Source: Obelidium mucronatum
Lineage: Eukaryota > Chytridiomycota > Chytridiomycetes > Chytridiales > Chytriomycetaceae
Direction: 5' to 3'
NCBI GenBank assembly: GCA_025765595.1
Contig: JAIVFH010000261.1
Location: forward strand, 1 to 37,815
Length of the DNA: 37,815 bases
Shown here: one piece after another, positions 20,364 through 30,878 of the stretch
Layout of the letters: every line of letters starts with the position of its first letter
Position numbering within the stretch: position 1 is the stretch's first letter
The notes under the pieces: generated by a model
What the model saw: only the letters and a program-made list of their open reading frames with translations
What the model was told of the DNA's origin: nothing
The model's database searches: none
Position numbers and translations under genes: made by a program

Positions 20364-21791
20364 TTAACTTTCAATTCTCCATTTACGAATTGTCGAATCA
20401 AAAGAACCAGAATATAAGGACACTGAGGATTTTCCGCCATCTACTTCTGGTTCTTGCTCAAAGCACAAGGCTCGAATAATCCCCTCATGCCCAGAGATTT
20501 CCCCTAGTTTCTTGGCAACACCTTCTTCATTCATCAAAACTGAAATAGCATCATAGAGCATGATTTTGGAATCATCTGACGTAGCAGCTAATATAAGGTG
20601 CTTTCCAAGCGGTAAAAGGAGGCACCGTGGGCGACTGAATGAGTCTGCGACAACACCAAAACAATCTCCAATCCAGGATAACACGAAACGCGAAGAAACA
20701 GATGTTGAAGAAATTGAAAGACTCGCAAGGGGTTCCGCTGCAGCAGCAGCTTCGGCGGTTGTAGGGGACGTTGTGGTTTTGAATTCAGTCACTTGAGGCA
20801 ATGACAAGTTGTAGAGACATATCTTCCCGCTGGGTAAATCAGTGTATACTGCAAGAGTCCATGACGTAACAGATCCTGAAACAGACGGAGTCGAATCATT
20901 TGCCACCACACTCATGTCCATTGGGGTAAATGAAATCCAATCGTCTCCATTTTTGTTCATACTGCAGCGCTGCCTGGTGGGTTCTTTTGACGGGGCATTA
21001 TCCCGCGGCATATCAATCACATGCAGATTGGAGTCATTCCGCGAGCCAACGACAAACGACTCTGTTCCCGGCAGACACACTAGCGATTCCACGGCGCCCA
21101 GGAAGGTGAGAGTGTGGGCAATGCTGTAGTCGCCAGTGTGGCTGTCGCGCCAGTAGCACACGAGCTTCCAGTCGTAGCCGGCCGACAGCAGCCAGTTCCC
21201 CGACGCCGAAAAGGCGACTTTCGACGCGTACTTTGTGTGGGCGCGGAACTCCTGGCGCGGCGCGAGGCCCGGCAGCGCCAGCGTGGCGACGGCGCCGTCC
21301 ATGCGCGCGACCGCGGCCTCGGCGCCGTCGCGACGGACGGCGACGGCGAGCGCCGGCGAGTGCGTTGGCGCGGCGCCGGCGCCCAGCGTGGCGGTCTTGT
21401 TGGCCAGCGTGGCGAGCACGCCATCGCGCGTGGCGGCGAGCGCGAGGACGGTCGCAGCGGCGGCAGTGGCGTGTGTGGGAGCAGCTGCGGACACTCGGAC
21501 GCCCCCGCACGCATCCCACGCCGCCAGCGCTTCGAGGCTGCGCGCATCGCGCGTCTGCGCCGTCTTCTCCTTCGCCTTTGCCGCCAGGAAAGCCTCAACG
21601 ACGGCAACAAGGTCCACGTCCAGACTGAGATACGCTGTCTGTACCTCCGCTTCGGCCGCAGAGGCAACAGCGCCACGCAGCTCACAGAGCCGTGTTTGCG
21701 GCGATACTTCGAGGCCCTCCAGGTGCTTCAGCGCGAGATGCAGCGCTACATGCCGCGCGCTGCGCACAAGAAATGTGTTTGATTCCGACAT
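20364..21791 (-). CDS. WD40-repeat protein, 475 aa
   Basis: Single exon; ATG at 21791 (MSESNTFLVRS) is preferred over an upstream non-ATG extension. The N-terminal 75 residues are predicted helical. Recognisable WD40 blades include ASKVAFSASGNWLLSAGYDWKLVCYWRD (about 195-225) and the final GHEGIIRALCF...LYSGSFDSTIRKWRIES; the intervening blades are poorly conserved, so a single seven-bladed propeller is likely. WD40 propellers are docking platforms; no partner can be named. The first 235 codons are strongly GC-rich and Ala-rich and the rest is not. It converges with phosphatase 1 (64-nt gap) and diverges from the 7TM receptor gene, with 42 nt between the two start codons. Confidence 0.75.
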   Translation of the reverse strand: MSESNTFLVRSARHVALHLALKHLEGLEVSPQTRLCELRGAVASAAEAEVQTAYLSLDVDLVAVVEAFLAAKAKEKTAQTRDARSLEALAAWDACGGVRVSAAAPTHATAAAATVLALAATRDGVLATLANKTATLGAGAAPTHSPALAVAVRRDGAEAAVARMDGAVATLALPGLAPRQEFRAHTKYASKVAFSASGNWLLSAGYDWKLVCYWRDSHTGDYSIAHTLTFLGAVESLVCLPGTESFVVGSRNDSNLHVIDMPRDNAPSKEPTRQRCSMNKNGDDWISFTPMDMSVVANDSTPSVSGSVTSWTLAVYTDLPSGKICLYNLSLPQVTEFKTTTSPTTAEAAAAAEPLASLSISSTSVSSRFVLSWIGDCFGVVADSFSRPRCLLLPLGKHLILAATSDDSKIMLYDAISVLMNEEGVAKKLGEISGHEGIIRALCFEQEPEVDGGKSSVSLYSGSFDSTIRKWRIES

Positions 21792-21833
21792 GCAAAAAAT
21801 AAATAGAAGCACAAAACCAGCCACAGTGTTGCA
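21792..21833. promoter_or_regulatory. 42-nt bidirectional intergenic spacer
   Basis: Only 42 nt separate the divergent ATGs of the WD40 gene (21791, -) and the 7TM receptor gene (21834, +). Promoter elements must therefore overlap the neighbouring gene's 5' UTR or coding sequence, unless one of the starts is further downstream. Confidence 0.55.
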
Positions 21834-23027
21834 ATGTCAAATGCTTCAAACCTGCCCGGCCCGCTGTCCAAGGACTTCATATACACTTTGACTTTCTCCC
21901 TTATCGTGCCCACCAACATTGCCGCCGTGATTGCGAACCTGTGGGTTGCCATTACAATGGTCAATGGAGGAAGGCGGCTTCTTTGCGATCGACTTTCCTT
22001 ATGCATTCTTGCCCTTGTTGTATCATGCTGTATCAACAGCTTAATGGGGGCAGCCAACCCACTCATTCTGGAAATCGCATATCCTGATCGTAACCTTCAA
22101 GAGGATGACTTGGACTCCTTCAACAAGGCAACCAAAATCATGCCTTGTTTGCAATCTATAGCGCATATTGGTATCATTGGGTCAAACGTTTGCCTTGCTT
22201 TGGAGAGATACTTCATGTGAGAAGTGAGGAGAGGTTCAAAAAACTTATATAAAAAAAAAAAAAAAAACCTAACCATAGGATACGTCAAGCGAATAACTCT
22301 ACGAAAAACTACTTTGGCGGTATAATCGTCATGCTGATAAGTATTTCCATTCTTCTAATATCTGCATATGTAACTACGGTACCATCCCTCAACTTCACCA
22401 ACCCACGCACTTATATTTAAACCCCGTAGGACGTTTCAGCATTCCTTCCCGTTCAAAGTCCGCAGCATGAAATAGTTTTTTACTGCATGTGTTTCGTCTA
22501 TTTGATGGGAGCAGTATCAATCGTTGCCTTATACATCTCCACTTTTGCACACGTCAAGAAAGTACTATCAGAACTACCACCAGAAAAGGACGATATAAAA
22601 AACAATGTGGTAAGCTGGTATATCTGAGAAAGCTTTATTTTACGAATCGGCTTACAATATCCATTAGAAACGCACAACTCTAATTTCTTGTGTGATAATG
22701 AGTTCGTCAGTTTTAGTCGTATATGTTCCCGGACTAGTGTTCTTTATATCATCTCAAAGAATTGAAATTGGGGCTGATATAAGCATCGTTCTGTTCGAAT
22801 TGGCTTCACTTGATTCGTTAATTACCCCTATTCTTGTCATTTACTGTGTACCTGCCGTTCGCGAGGCTATCCTATCCTTTGGAAGAAGGCTTGAACCTGT
22901 CATCTCCGTCGAGGATCAGAACACGCCATGTGTTGTTGAACTGGGAAGCATAAGCAGTGGCCCATCTTCGGAATCGAGCTTTATTGTTGCAAACGGTAAT
23001 ATGAGGGAATCATTGTTGAGAAAGTAG
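21834..23027 (+). CDS. rhodopsin-like seven-transmembrane receptor, 340 aa
   Basis: Four exons: 21834-22216, 22279-22378, 22430-22609 and 22668-23027, all in frame. Seven hydrophobic segments are visible: after a short Asn-glycosylated N-terminus, TM1 (SLIVPTNIAAVIANLWVAI), TM2, TM3 ending in CLALERYF (an E/DRY-like motif, split by intron 1), TM4, TM5, TM6 (LISCVIMSSSVLVVYVPGLVFF) and TM7 with DSLITPILVIYCVPAVREAIL, an NPxxY-like position with SLITPILVIY. The tail is Ser-rich with possible phosphosites. This is class A GPCR architecture, known from chytrids but not Dikarya. Ligand unknown; no Lys typical of retinal binding is evident in TM7, so an opsin is unlikely. Confidence 0.75.
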
Positions 23028-23088
23028 TCTTATTTTATTTAATGTGCATTTAATAATGATGAGTTTTTGGTGTTCTGGTTTTTTTTGT

Positions 23089-23936
23089 TCAAGCAAAAGC
23101 CGAGAGCTTTGACCCCAACACCACACTTGCACTGGCAGCCACGGCAACAACGACTGCAATAACAATAGTCGTCCAATTCAAATCCATTCCTTTCTTCGAA
23201 ACCGGCTTCTTGCTGCCGTTTGGTCCCACAAATCTCTGCTCATCGCGTAAATAATACATTGCGAAAAAGTCATTCTGGATCCAGAGAAGCTTACTAAACG
23301 CCCCCAAAACCTTGGCCCTCTTGGCAGCCATATCAGCGCCTTGCAACTCTGGCAAAGAATCCACAGTTTCTGCAATAAATCCATGCAACCAGCCAAAAAG
23401 CCCATTGATGTGCACGTATTCAACATTCACTCGCGACTTTTTGTCAGGCGTCGATGTATGGATCCGTCCCACGCGATCCAAGTAAGCAACGAATTTGGCA
23501 TCGTATTCTGCCGTCACAAGTTTCACCAGGTATTTCCCCAAAAAGTCTTTGCGGAACTTGATTTGATCGCTTTCGGGGGTGAGGCCGTCGAGTGACTTTG
23601 GTAGGGATCCGTGAAACCCGTAGTTTCTTTGAAGAAAGATTTCCTTTTGGATTTAAAAAATGAATATGATCAGTTTTTTTTTTGTTTAGTTGATATTATA
23701 TTATTAAATAGATTGTATAAGTTTTTTACCTTTGTAATGTCAAATGAAAACAAGTGATCGTACACCGCATCGATAATAACAGGAACAAGAGGCGTAATCA
23801 AAGGAGCCGCTCCCTTGACTGCAGCAATATCGGTTTCATCGAATCCGATAAATTCGGAAACGTATTCAAATCGATATTGGAGATCAGTGTACAATCTTTC
23901 ACGATCGACTTGGCGGATTGTTGATGAAGGGGCCAT
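23089..23936 (-). CDS. protoglobin-type (globin-sensor fold) haem protein with C-terminal TM anchor, 253 aa
   Basis: Two exons: 23936-23730 and 23643-23089. Residues 1-215 match the protoglobin family: RLYTDLQYRFEYVSEFIGF, DIAAVKGAAPLITPLVPVIIDAVYDHL, then LDRVGRIHTS and VEYVHINGLFGWLHGFI in the E-F region, which supply candidate proximal haem ligands (His131 or His147). The globin domain is followed by KKPVSKKG and a hydrophobic helix at about 224-250 (TTIVIAVVVAVAASASVVLG), ending six residues later, so a tail-anchored membrane protein facing the cytosol is likely. No histidine kinase or cyclase output domain is attached. Single-domain sensor globins and protoglobins are mainly prokaryotic but occur in fungi. 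O2, NO or redox sensing is inferred. Confidence 0.85.
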
Positions 23937-24194
23937 TTCTTTTTCCTTTTTTTCAATTTAATTTGGTATGTGAATGGATATGATGGAGGGGTAGAGTGCG
24001 CTATATGTATCATTTGGGACATTTTGTCATAATTTGAAGGTAATTTGTCGTTTTTCCATATGACATCATTAACCTTTTATTTTTAATTAAAAGCTGAACC
24101 CTTCTTTTTTATTTAAAATATCACAATACTATTTATTTTTTAAGATGCCGTTAGATTTGATTTATTTTGCAGATATTTTTTTAAATCACTTTTT

Positions 24195-24643
24195 TCAAAG
24201 ACTCGAATTGAACGCTGCTTCAAACTCCTTGACTTTCTCCTTCATGGAGTCAACCCGATCCAACAATGCATTACACTTTTTCACACACTCTTTCCGTCTC
24301 ATTCGGACAACTTCATCTCCTTCTGGCACTTTCACGCCATCCACTTTGAGCAGAACTTGGAGAATCAATTCACTCACACGTGCATGTGCGTCCTTCACCT
24401 TCTTTTTCTGCACGGCATCCAAAGATGTTGTTTCAGATGGGAGTTGTGAAGTGTAGTCAATCGCGGTTGTCATGTATTCCTCAACCAAGGGAATCGTTTG
24501 TGATGTAAGGGTTGCATCGATTTCAGAGAGTTTATGGAGCGCTGCTTCTTCAGGTGTCATGGCATGGATAGACGATGTGCTCCCGGTTGGTGCAGAAGGA
24601 ATGGGTCCTGTTGGTGCTTGTTTCGTTACAGATGGTCTTGTCT

Positions 24644-24701
<58 letters not shown>

Positions 24702-25404
24702 GTGGTCAGCATACCACACGAAAATGAAGAATTCTCAAACCTCAACGTCTCCAAGCATCATAATTTTTGATCCATTCTTGATTCCATAATGCTGTAAACT
24801 TGCAGAGTGGTCTTTCATCATCACTGTAAAAACAAGATGTGTCAACGACAACCAGAGAGAAAAAAAACATCTTTTTCACAGTATGTATAAGGAGATGATT
24901 GAATAAAAAAAGAAGATAATTGGCAAGGGGTAGAGAGGGGGGAGGTTGTTTCAACCCACCATACGATCCTTTGAAATCCTCTTGCCCCAACACATTCACC
25001 CGCGTCATCAAATCCGGCCTCGAAGTCGTTCGTTGCGGCATTGATTGATTCCGTTTGATAGTATTGCTCGCTGGCTCTACCCCACCGCCACCACCAAACC
25101 ATTCGCTGACTGTAGACTTGATGGATCCAAAAAAGTCGCCAATTGCATCGCGATCATCCGCTGCATTCTCTGGCCGTTTCCGCTTCAATGCAGGAGAGTC
25201 TAGCAAGAAGGTGTGAGGGGGGAGGGACGGGCAGGGAAGGGGCTGACAGGTTGGGGGTCATGTACCTCCAGATGCCAATAACTTGATTCGATCCGCTGGA
25301 ACTCCTGTTTCTTTCGAGCAACGAGCCAGTAAATCTCCCAATGTATCCGTCGCTGAGAGCGGGATCTCGAGTTTTCGGCCCTTGTGACTGACTTGGACAG
25401 ACAT
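24195..25404 (-). CDS. UBL-BAG co-chaperone (BAG1-like), 302 aa
   Basis: Four exons: 25404-25266, 25199-24960, 24823-24741 and 24641-24195, all in frame. Residues 1-46 (MSVQVSHKGRKLEIPLSATD... to IKLLASG) are the first half of a ubiquitin-like domain. Exon 2 encodes 80 residues with KRKRPE, an FFGSIKSTVSEWFGGGGG segment and basic/Ser-rich sequence. Exon 3 supplies the second UBL half (MKDHSASLQHYGIKNGSKIMMLG). Residues about 180-300 are a BAG domain: long helices ending LDRVDSMKEKVKEFEAAFNSSL. BAG proteins are nucleotide-exchange factors for Hsp70, and the UBL can link to the proteasome. Exon 2 is 240 nt and frame-neutral, so its skipping would give a contiguous UBL and a 222-aa protein. Intron 3 contains a 53-nt homopolymer. 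Confidence 0.88.
24645..24697. repeat. poly(T) tract, about 53 nt, inside an intron
   Basis: An uninterrupted T run (A on the transcribed strand) fills most of intron 3 of the UBL-BAG gene, ending four nt before the 3' splice site CAG. It replaces the usual pyrimidine tract by purines in the transcript, so splicing here must tolerate an A-rich 3' end. Confidence 0.85.
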
Positions 25405-25486
25405 GTACTATTTATTTGAAACCTTTACACAGAACTTTTATTATAAAACGTTGATGGAAAACTGGTGAAAAACAAAAACTCCAAAA

Positions 25487-27215
25487 TCAATAGATGGGTC
25501 CAGAGTTGGCGCTGATAGGATATGAAACAACTGGCTTAGGTGCAATCGGTCTAATTTTCTTTTCGTCTGCGCCCAGCCCCGTCACAGCAGACCGTTTTAC
25601 GCCACGTACCCCTACAGCCATCTTCTCCTTTTCTACTGCCTTCTCTGCCACTTCAAGTCTCCTCTTTTCGACAATGCTCTCCTCAATAATTCGAACACCG
25701 TTTGCAAATGTTCCTTTTTTGAAGAACAGGAACCCAATCTCTGCATAACAGACTTCACAGACACCGTTGAAGATTGTGCAGTTGTCGTTCAATTTGGCCA
25801 CGTTGTAGTATTGATGTGGACTAAGCCAAAGATGATTCACAACTCCTTGCACGCTCAATTGCGCTCGCTGGCCGTTGCTTGGTGACTTGTCGTCTGCAGC
25901 TGGTTGCAGTCCATTTCTTCCTCTCGCTCCAATCATTGGAACTGGACCTTCATATATAATCGACGCAGGTAGTGTGTTGCTAGAATCGGTTATGGCCTGA
26001 ACTACAGCCGGATCCACATCATCACACATGACCATGATTCGTTTGCAGTAAGAGCAAACATTCCTATTTGGAAGGCATGGTTCTGGTGGAATAAAGGTGG
26101 TTGTGGGGATTGTGGGTGTGCTAGCTGGTGGCTTCGATTTCGCCAGGTCTGGCACCGTCCTTCCGGAGGAATCAGATGCAGGAGTCGATGAATTTGCGCT
26201 GTCGGATGATGCTGAAATTGCTTCGGTAGCACTTGATGCCGCCAAGCTGCCACCCACTATCACTTCTTGAAGCAGCCAGTTTTGATTCACTGTCAATGGT
26301 CTTTCGTAAATTATTCGGGAAGCCCAGACCACCAACTAAACACCAAGTTCGAAAATCAGTCAAAATTTTCTGGCTTTTGAATAAAAAAACACACACCTTG
26401 GAATCATCGAAAGCCTGGTGTGCAGTAACGTTCATGAGCATTTTTCGTTCAAAATTCGGCGTGTCACAAAACCAAAAACTAGTTTGGAAAATTGTGATAA
26501 AGATCAGCCACTAAAAAAAAAAATCCGCGTGATTCAAAACCACTTGACTTACTATTTGAAAGAGTCTTGCTGACCAGTTCCAAGCATAAAGATGATGTGA
26601 CGGGTGAAGGAAGCAACCTTTTCGTCTTCGATATATTCAAACAAGTTTCGACCAACAAGCCACGGACACAGTGATTTTCCTATCCGTTCTTTTGGCACGG
26701 TAGGACAGTTTTTTGACAACCACTTGTTCCAAGTGCCTGCAAGACACAAGTCAAAGCTTATTCAGTATTTTTTTTTGAGGCGCCCGCTAAACACGCCTCT
26801 CCGAGACAAACTCACCAGGATCCTTAAGCGTCAATATGTTTCCCAGTTCGTCCGTAACATACATCATCTCTGGAAGTGGCTCATCGTCCTCGGGTTCCTC
26901 TTCCCCAACAAAAGCGGTTGTGCCTCCAGGGCTTTGCGATACGACTGGCGTCTGTCCTTCGAGTGGCGCGAGCCCAAACACGGCCATATCTGGCGAGTCC
27001 AAGTTGGATGATCCGCTGGGTGAAATCTCCTTTGACGGAGACCCTTCTGAGAAGGCAGAGTACGAGTGTGGTCCAGAGGTGCTGCTCGGCCGCGCTGCTG
27101 GGATCGACACTGTCTCGGGCTCGACCACGTCTATCGCCCAGGGCATATGCAACCGCTGGCTCAGGTCGCCCTTTGGCGGCGCCCGGCTGTAAGTGTGCGG
27201 GTGGTGGTTTTGCAT
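25487..27215 (-). CDS. PAS-like sensor domain with four-Cys zinc-ribbon-like C-terminal module, 504 aa
   Basis: Four exons: 27215-26816, 26736-26553, 26478-26397 and 26335-25487. The N-terminal 115 residues are disordered and acidic. From about residue 120 (MYVTDELGNILTL) comes a PAS-like domain: GTWNKWLSKNCP, GRNLFEYIEDEKV, a FTRHIIFMLGT helix, then FWFCDTPNFERKMLMNV and WASRIIYERP. This FxCDSP/T-N-x-R-R-x-M pattern resembles a PAS-like family found in bacteria. After a Ser/Pro linker come VCSYCKRI (Cys316, Cys319) and NGVCEVCYAEI (Cys415, Cys418), the spacing of a zinc ribbon that in those bacterial proteins follows the PAS domain. A charged helix and basic tail end the protein. Signal, output and location are unknown. 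Bacterial origin by transfer is possible but untested. Confidence 0.7.
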
Positions 27216-27407
27216 TTTTTTTTTTTTTTGAATTTTTTGATTTTTTAAAGGTTTTTCGATCTGGTTCGTGCAAATCGGGTTGAAAGAGAAGATTGGGAAG
27301 CAAGTCCAACAGATACAACAGCGGGCGCCGCGACAAATCGCGTTGCGGAAAAAATTCTATATAATTCGTGGGAAAAAAAAGGAGAAAAACTATAGATGGC
27401 TTCGGAA

Positions 27408-30400
27408 TCATGCCCTCCTATCATCCTCCGTCCAGCGCGCAGATGATGTCCTTGGTGTAATGACAACAGGACTCTTTTGATTGTAGTATGGCGAAGTGCC
27501 AGGTGCACCAGTTGCCGCCCCAGGCGTCATCAAGTTTGACCCAGACGGTCCCGGAATACGCTCTTGGCTTGAACTTCGGGGAGCAGCAGGAATAGGAGAT
27601 CTACCCAACGACCCAACCATTCTAGTCAAAAATCCACCCGCCTTCGACCACGTAGTATTACTATCATCAAGGGGTCCTCTAGGTACACCTGCTCCGACTC
27701 CTCTGGGTAACGACGCGCTTACAAAAGGTTCTACACCGTTGGCAGGAGTTCTTCGCGGCAAGGAAGCCGTCCTCAGTGGTCTCCCATACTCATCCACAAT
27801 CCCAACAACAACACCGCCTTCCTCCCATGTATTTGGGGGGCTTTCCAGAACGCCTCTACCTCCTGGAACCATGCTCTGATTCTCGCTATACTCTCCATAT
27901 ACATCGACACCCGTTTCTTCATCTCCACTCAAGAGTAAAACTTCCTCCTCCACTTGCGTACCCAGACTCAACCTCTTTGCAAATTCTTCAGCCTCCATCG
28001 CAGTCATTGTAGGAGAAGGCGTTGTCGGCGTCGTTGTTGTCGTTGGCGTCATGATGGACATGCGGTTCTTATTCTTTGGAGTAGGAAGTTCGAATTGATA
28101 CTCGTCGGCATCAAAATCGCTCTCGCCCTGACTAATTGCGCTTGTCGTGCTTGCTGTAAACGCGATGCTCTTTGCACTGAATGCTTCAATGTCATCGTTG
28201 AAGGTTACTTGCTTTTTGTTGTGGGTGTTGTAGGGTCTTGTTCGACTTCGAATTGCGATTCGTCAATTGGTTCGGGTGTGTAGTAGGAGGCTTTGGCGAC
28301 AGATACATGGGCTTCATTGAGATTTCGTTCGTCGTTGTCGTCTTGTTGTTGTCCAGCAGAAGCAAAAAACTCGTCGTCTTGTTCATAGCTCAGAGAGGAA
28401 ACTGGAATCTCATCATCATTGTATTCTTGTTGAGTAGCGAGACTTGATGTTGGAATGGGAACCGTGGGTCGCGAAGGTGGTGGTGGTCGGTTCAGAGAAG
28501 ATCCTGGAATCCCACTTCCCCATTGATTGTTTGAAATGTCTGAAGCTGTATTGACACTTGGGTTCACACTTCTAAGTCCTCCATATGGTTGGCGAATTTG
28601 CTGAGGAGGCGGTAGTTGGCCTGCAGGAAGTGGGGGCAATGGCGCGTTGTTTCTTGTCGGAACAGGACGACGATCCAAACTGGCACCAATCCCAAATCCA
28701 CGACTCAGAGGAAGAAGCGCTTTCGTAAATTGAGGTTGAACAAAGATACGCTTTGGTTGCTGGGAGTTGCCACGCTTGGGAATAATTGGTGCATACTGTG
28801 GGGACGGGATTTCCGTAAGGTTGAGCGACTGAACGATACTTTGACGACGCTCTGTATCTAAAATAGTTGCTACATCGGTAGAATCCAATCGTTTAGGGAT
28901 TGATGGTGAAACAACTGTTGGCGACAAGTTCCCAAGCTCCGCAGCAACCGTAACAGCACTAACAGTACGCTGTGGAATAACAGGCGAAATAACACCCGCA
29001 GCCACAGGACTCGGTGGAGCCACTGGCTGAACCGGAGGAGGCGCTACAACAGGTTTTGGCGCCGCTGGCTGCGGTTTCACTTTCGCATCACTGCGATACA
29101 TTGCAACAGCCCCATACCCGTCTTCATCCTGATCCCCACCTTTTTTAGTCCGATTCGTCATACTCATTTCTTCATCCGTCCCCGCCGCAACCCAATCCTT
29201 CAACCCAATACGAACCAGCTTCTTCGCACTAAACAAACAACTCACGGTCCCACCCACCAAAACACCCATCTGCTCAACACGATCCATCAACTTCTCCATA
29301 TCCATCCGTCTCTCTTCTTCATCTTCATGGTAGTCTGGAACCAAAGGCGGCGGCCCCCCCAGTTCAAGTGCCGGCTGAACAACCGTAATCGGAATATTCA
29401 TGAACCCCATTCGAAGACCATCCGACAATTGAACATACCCGCCGTCCACGTGATGTAAATGGTGCGCATGTACGGGTTTCATCATTCTCCCGAGACTTCC
29501 GGATTGAGGTGTGCGGTATGTGACTGCAATCTCGAGACTGTTTTCAAGCGCCCAAGAACCGAGGTTGGAAGCGGTTGGGTATGGGATTGATGTTAATGGT
29601 GGGAGTGTGATTTGGAGGGTTTGGGCTGGGGCAGGTGCGGTTCCTGGGGCGGGCTGGGGGAGAAATAGAGTGCGTGAAGGTTGGGGCTGGGTGTTTTGAT
29701 ATGGTGTGTATAGGTGAGAATGTTGAAGGGTTGGGATCTCAGGCGCACTCCTGCGATTTGTTACATGTTTTTAGAATCCACACACATATTATGCTAAAAA
29801 GGAAGAAAACAAAATAATGAATACATGTGACGGTATCTGAAAACGGGACGAACTGTGATGGTATCAATTTTGGAGAGTTCAATCGTTCCTGCGATCAACT
29901 GCAACTTGAAATCGTACGGGATAGACGATCCGAGGAGGTAGTACTTTGGCGCATCCCAAATCTTGTAGCGAAATGCACCTAATCAAATATATCACTTGTT
30001 AAAAGCTGAAATCGTTGGCAAGACTGTGGTCGTGCTTACCTCCTCCCAAAACTCCGTCTCCCTTCAACACTTCATCTTTAGCAATATCGCTGCGCAGCCC
30101 TTTAACCAGCGGAATAGAAGCCGACACCACTTGATATGCAGAAACAGCAAAGCTCTCAAATGAAAGCATGGCCATAACTTCATACTGGGGAAATCTGACT
30201 AAACCTGGTCTGGCAGTCTCCCCTTGCTGCAACTGATCAGCACAATGCGGGCAAGAAGAGTCCAATGTGTTTGAACTCGAAGCAGATGCTGTCATTGAGG
30301 GCGGCAGATCGCTGCTTAGCTTGAACCGGAATGGAAACTGCATGCTATTTGGTTCAAAGTGGTTGAATTAGCGTCACAACACCAGTTTCAGAACCACAAC

Positions 30401-30807
30401 ACAACTCACAAAGAAGCGCCTTGCTTTAAAGCAGTGTCAAAGATCCGATCGTTCTCGTTGAAATCGTCATCCAAAGTGTGATCCTCGTTTCCAGTTGAAA
30501 CGTCAGAACAGAAGGACCATACATTTTCCCTTCGATTCGAGCTGCCACCACCATTCAGATTCAGTGTGTTTAGGCCTGTGTTGTTGATAGCCGTTGATCG
30601 CCAAAGGACCAGGGGCTCCGATGAGTAGAAGAAGGCATCGCCACTCTTTCCAACAACAACGGCTTCAAGAGACAGCGGCTTGAGTTCTTCTCGGTTGATT
30701 CGACTCTGTGCATGCATAAGCAGCGGCAGACTAATCCGCACGCTGCCTTCGCAATATGAACTGGAACTGTCGCTGCGAAGTACAGTGTCAATCACACTCA
30801 CTTCCAT
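27408..30807 (-). CDS. arrestin-like (alpha-arrestin/ART type) adaptor, about 1055 aa
   Basis: Five exons: 30807-30410, 30344-30040, 29978-29825, 29750-28209 and 28176-27408. The N-terminal 430 residues have arrestin-fold strands: GSVRISLPLLMHAQ, ELKPLSLEAVVVGKSG near the start; MQFPFRFKLSSDLPPS and FPQYEVMAMLSFESF; SSIPYDFKLQLIAGTIELSKIDTITVRP; then a second-domain stretch with SLEIAVTYRTP and GFMNIPITVVQ. The remaining 600 residues are Pro/Ser/Thr-rich, disordered, with repeated IPxR and PP motifs. Fungal alpha-arrestins recruit Rsp5-type ubiquitin ligases to membrane cargo. I see no clear PPxY motif, so ligase recruitment is uncertain. The last intron is ambiguous: a 32-nt GT-AG intron (28208-28177) or a longer one ending nearer 28150 both keep frame. 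Confidence 0.7.
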
Positions 30808-30878
30808 TATTTTGGTGCAGAGCAAGAAAAATTCAATATGAGTAAAACCCTTGAACGACACGCTCTTTTATTTATGTT

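Noticed and set aside
21034..21891. Several ORFs of 130-220 codons overlapping the WD40 gene 5' half
   Set aside because: Arg/Ala-rich products of GC-rich sequence with no domain; the WD40 frame explains the region.
21834..23027. Microbial or animal opsin
   Set aside because: No clear retinal-binding Lys in the last helix; only general rhodopsin-like receptor features are present.
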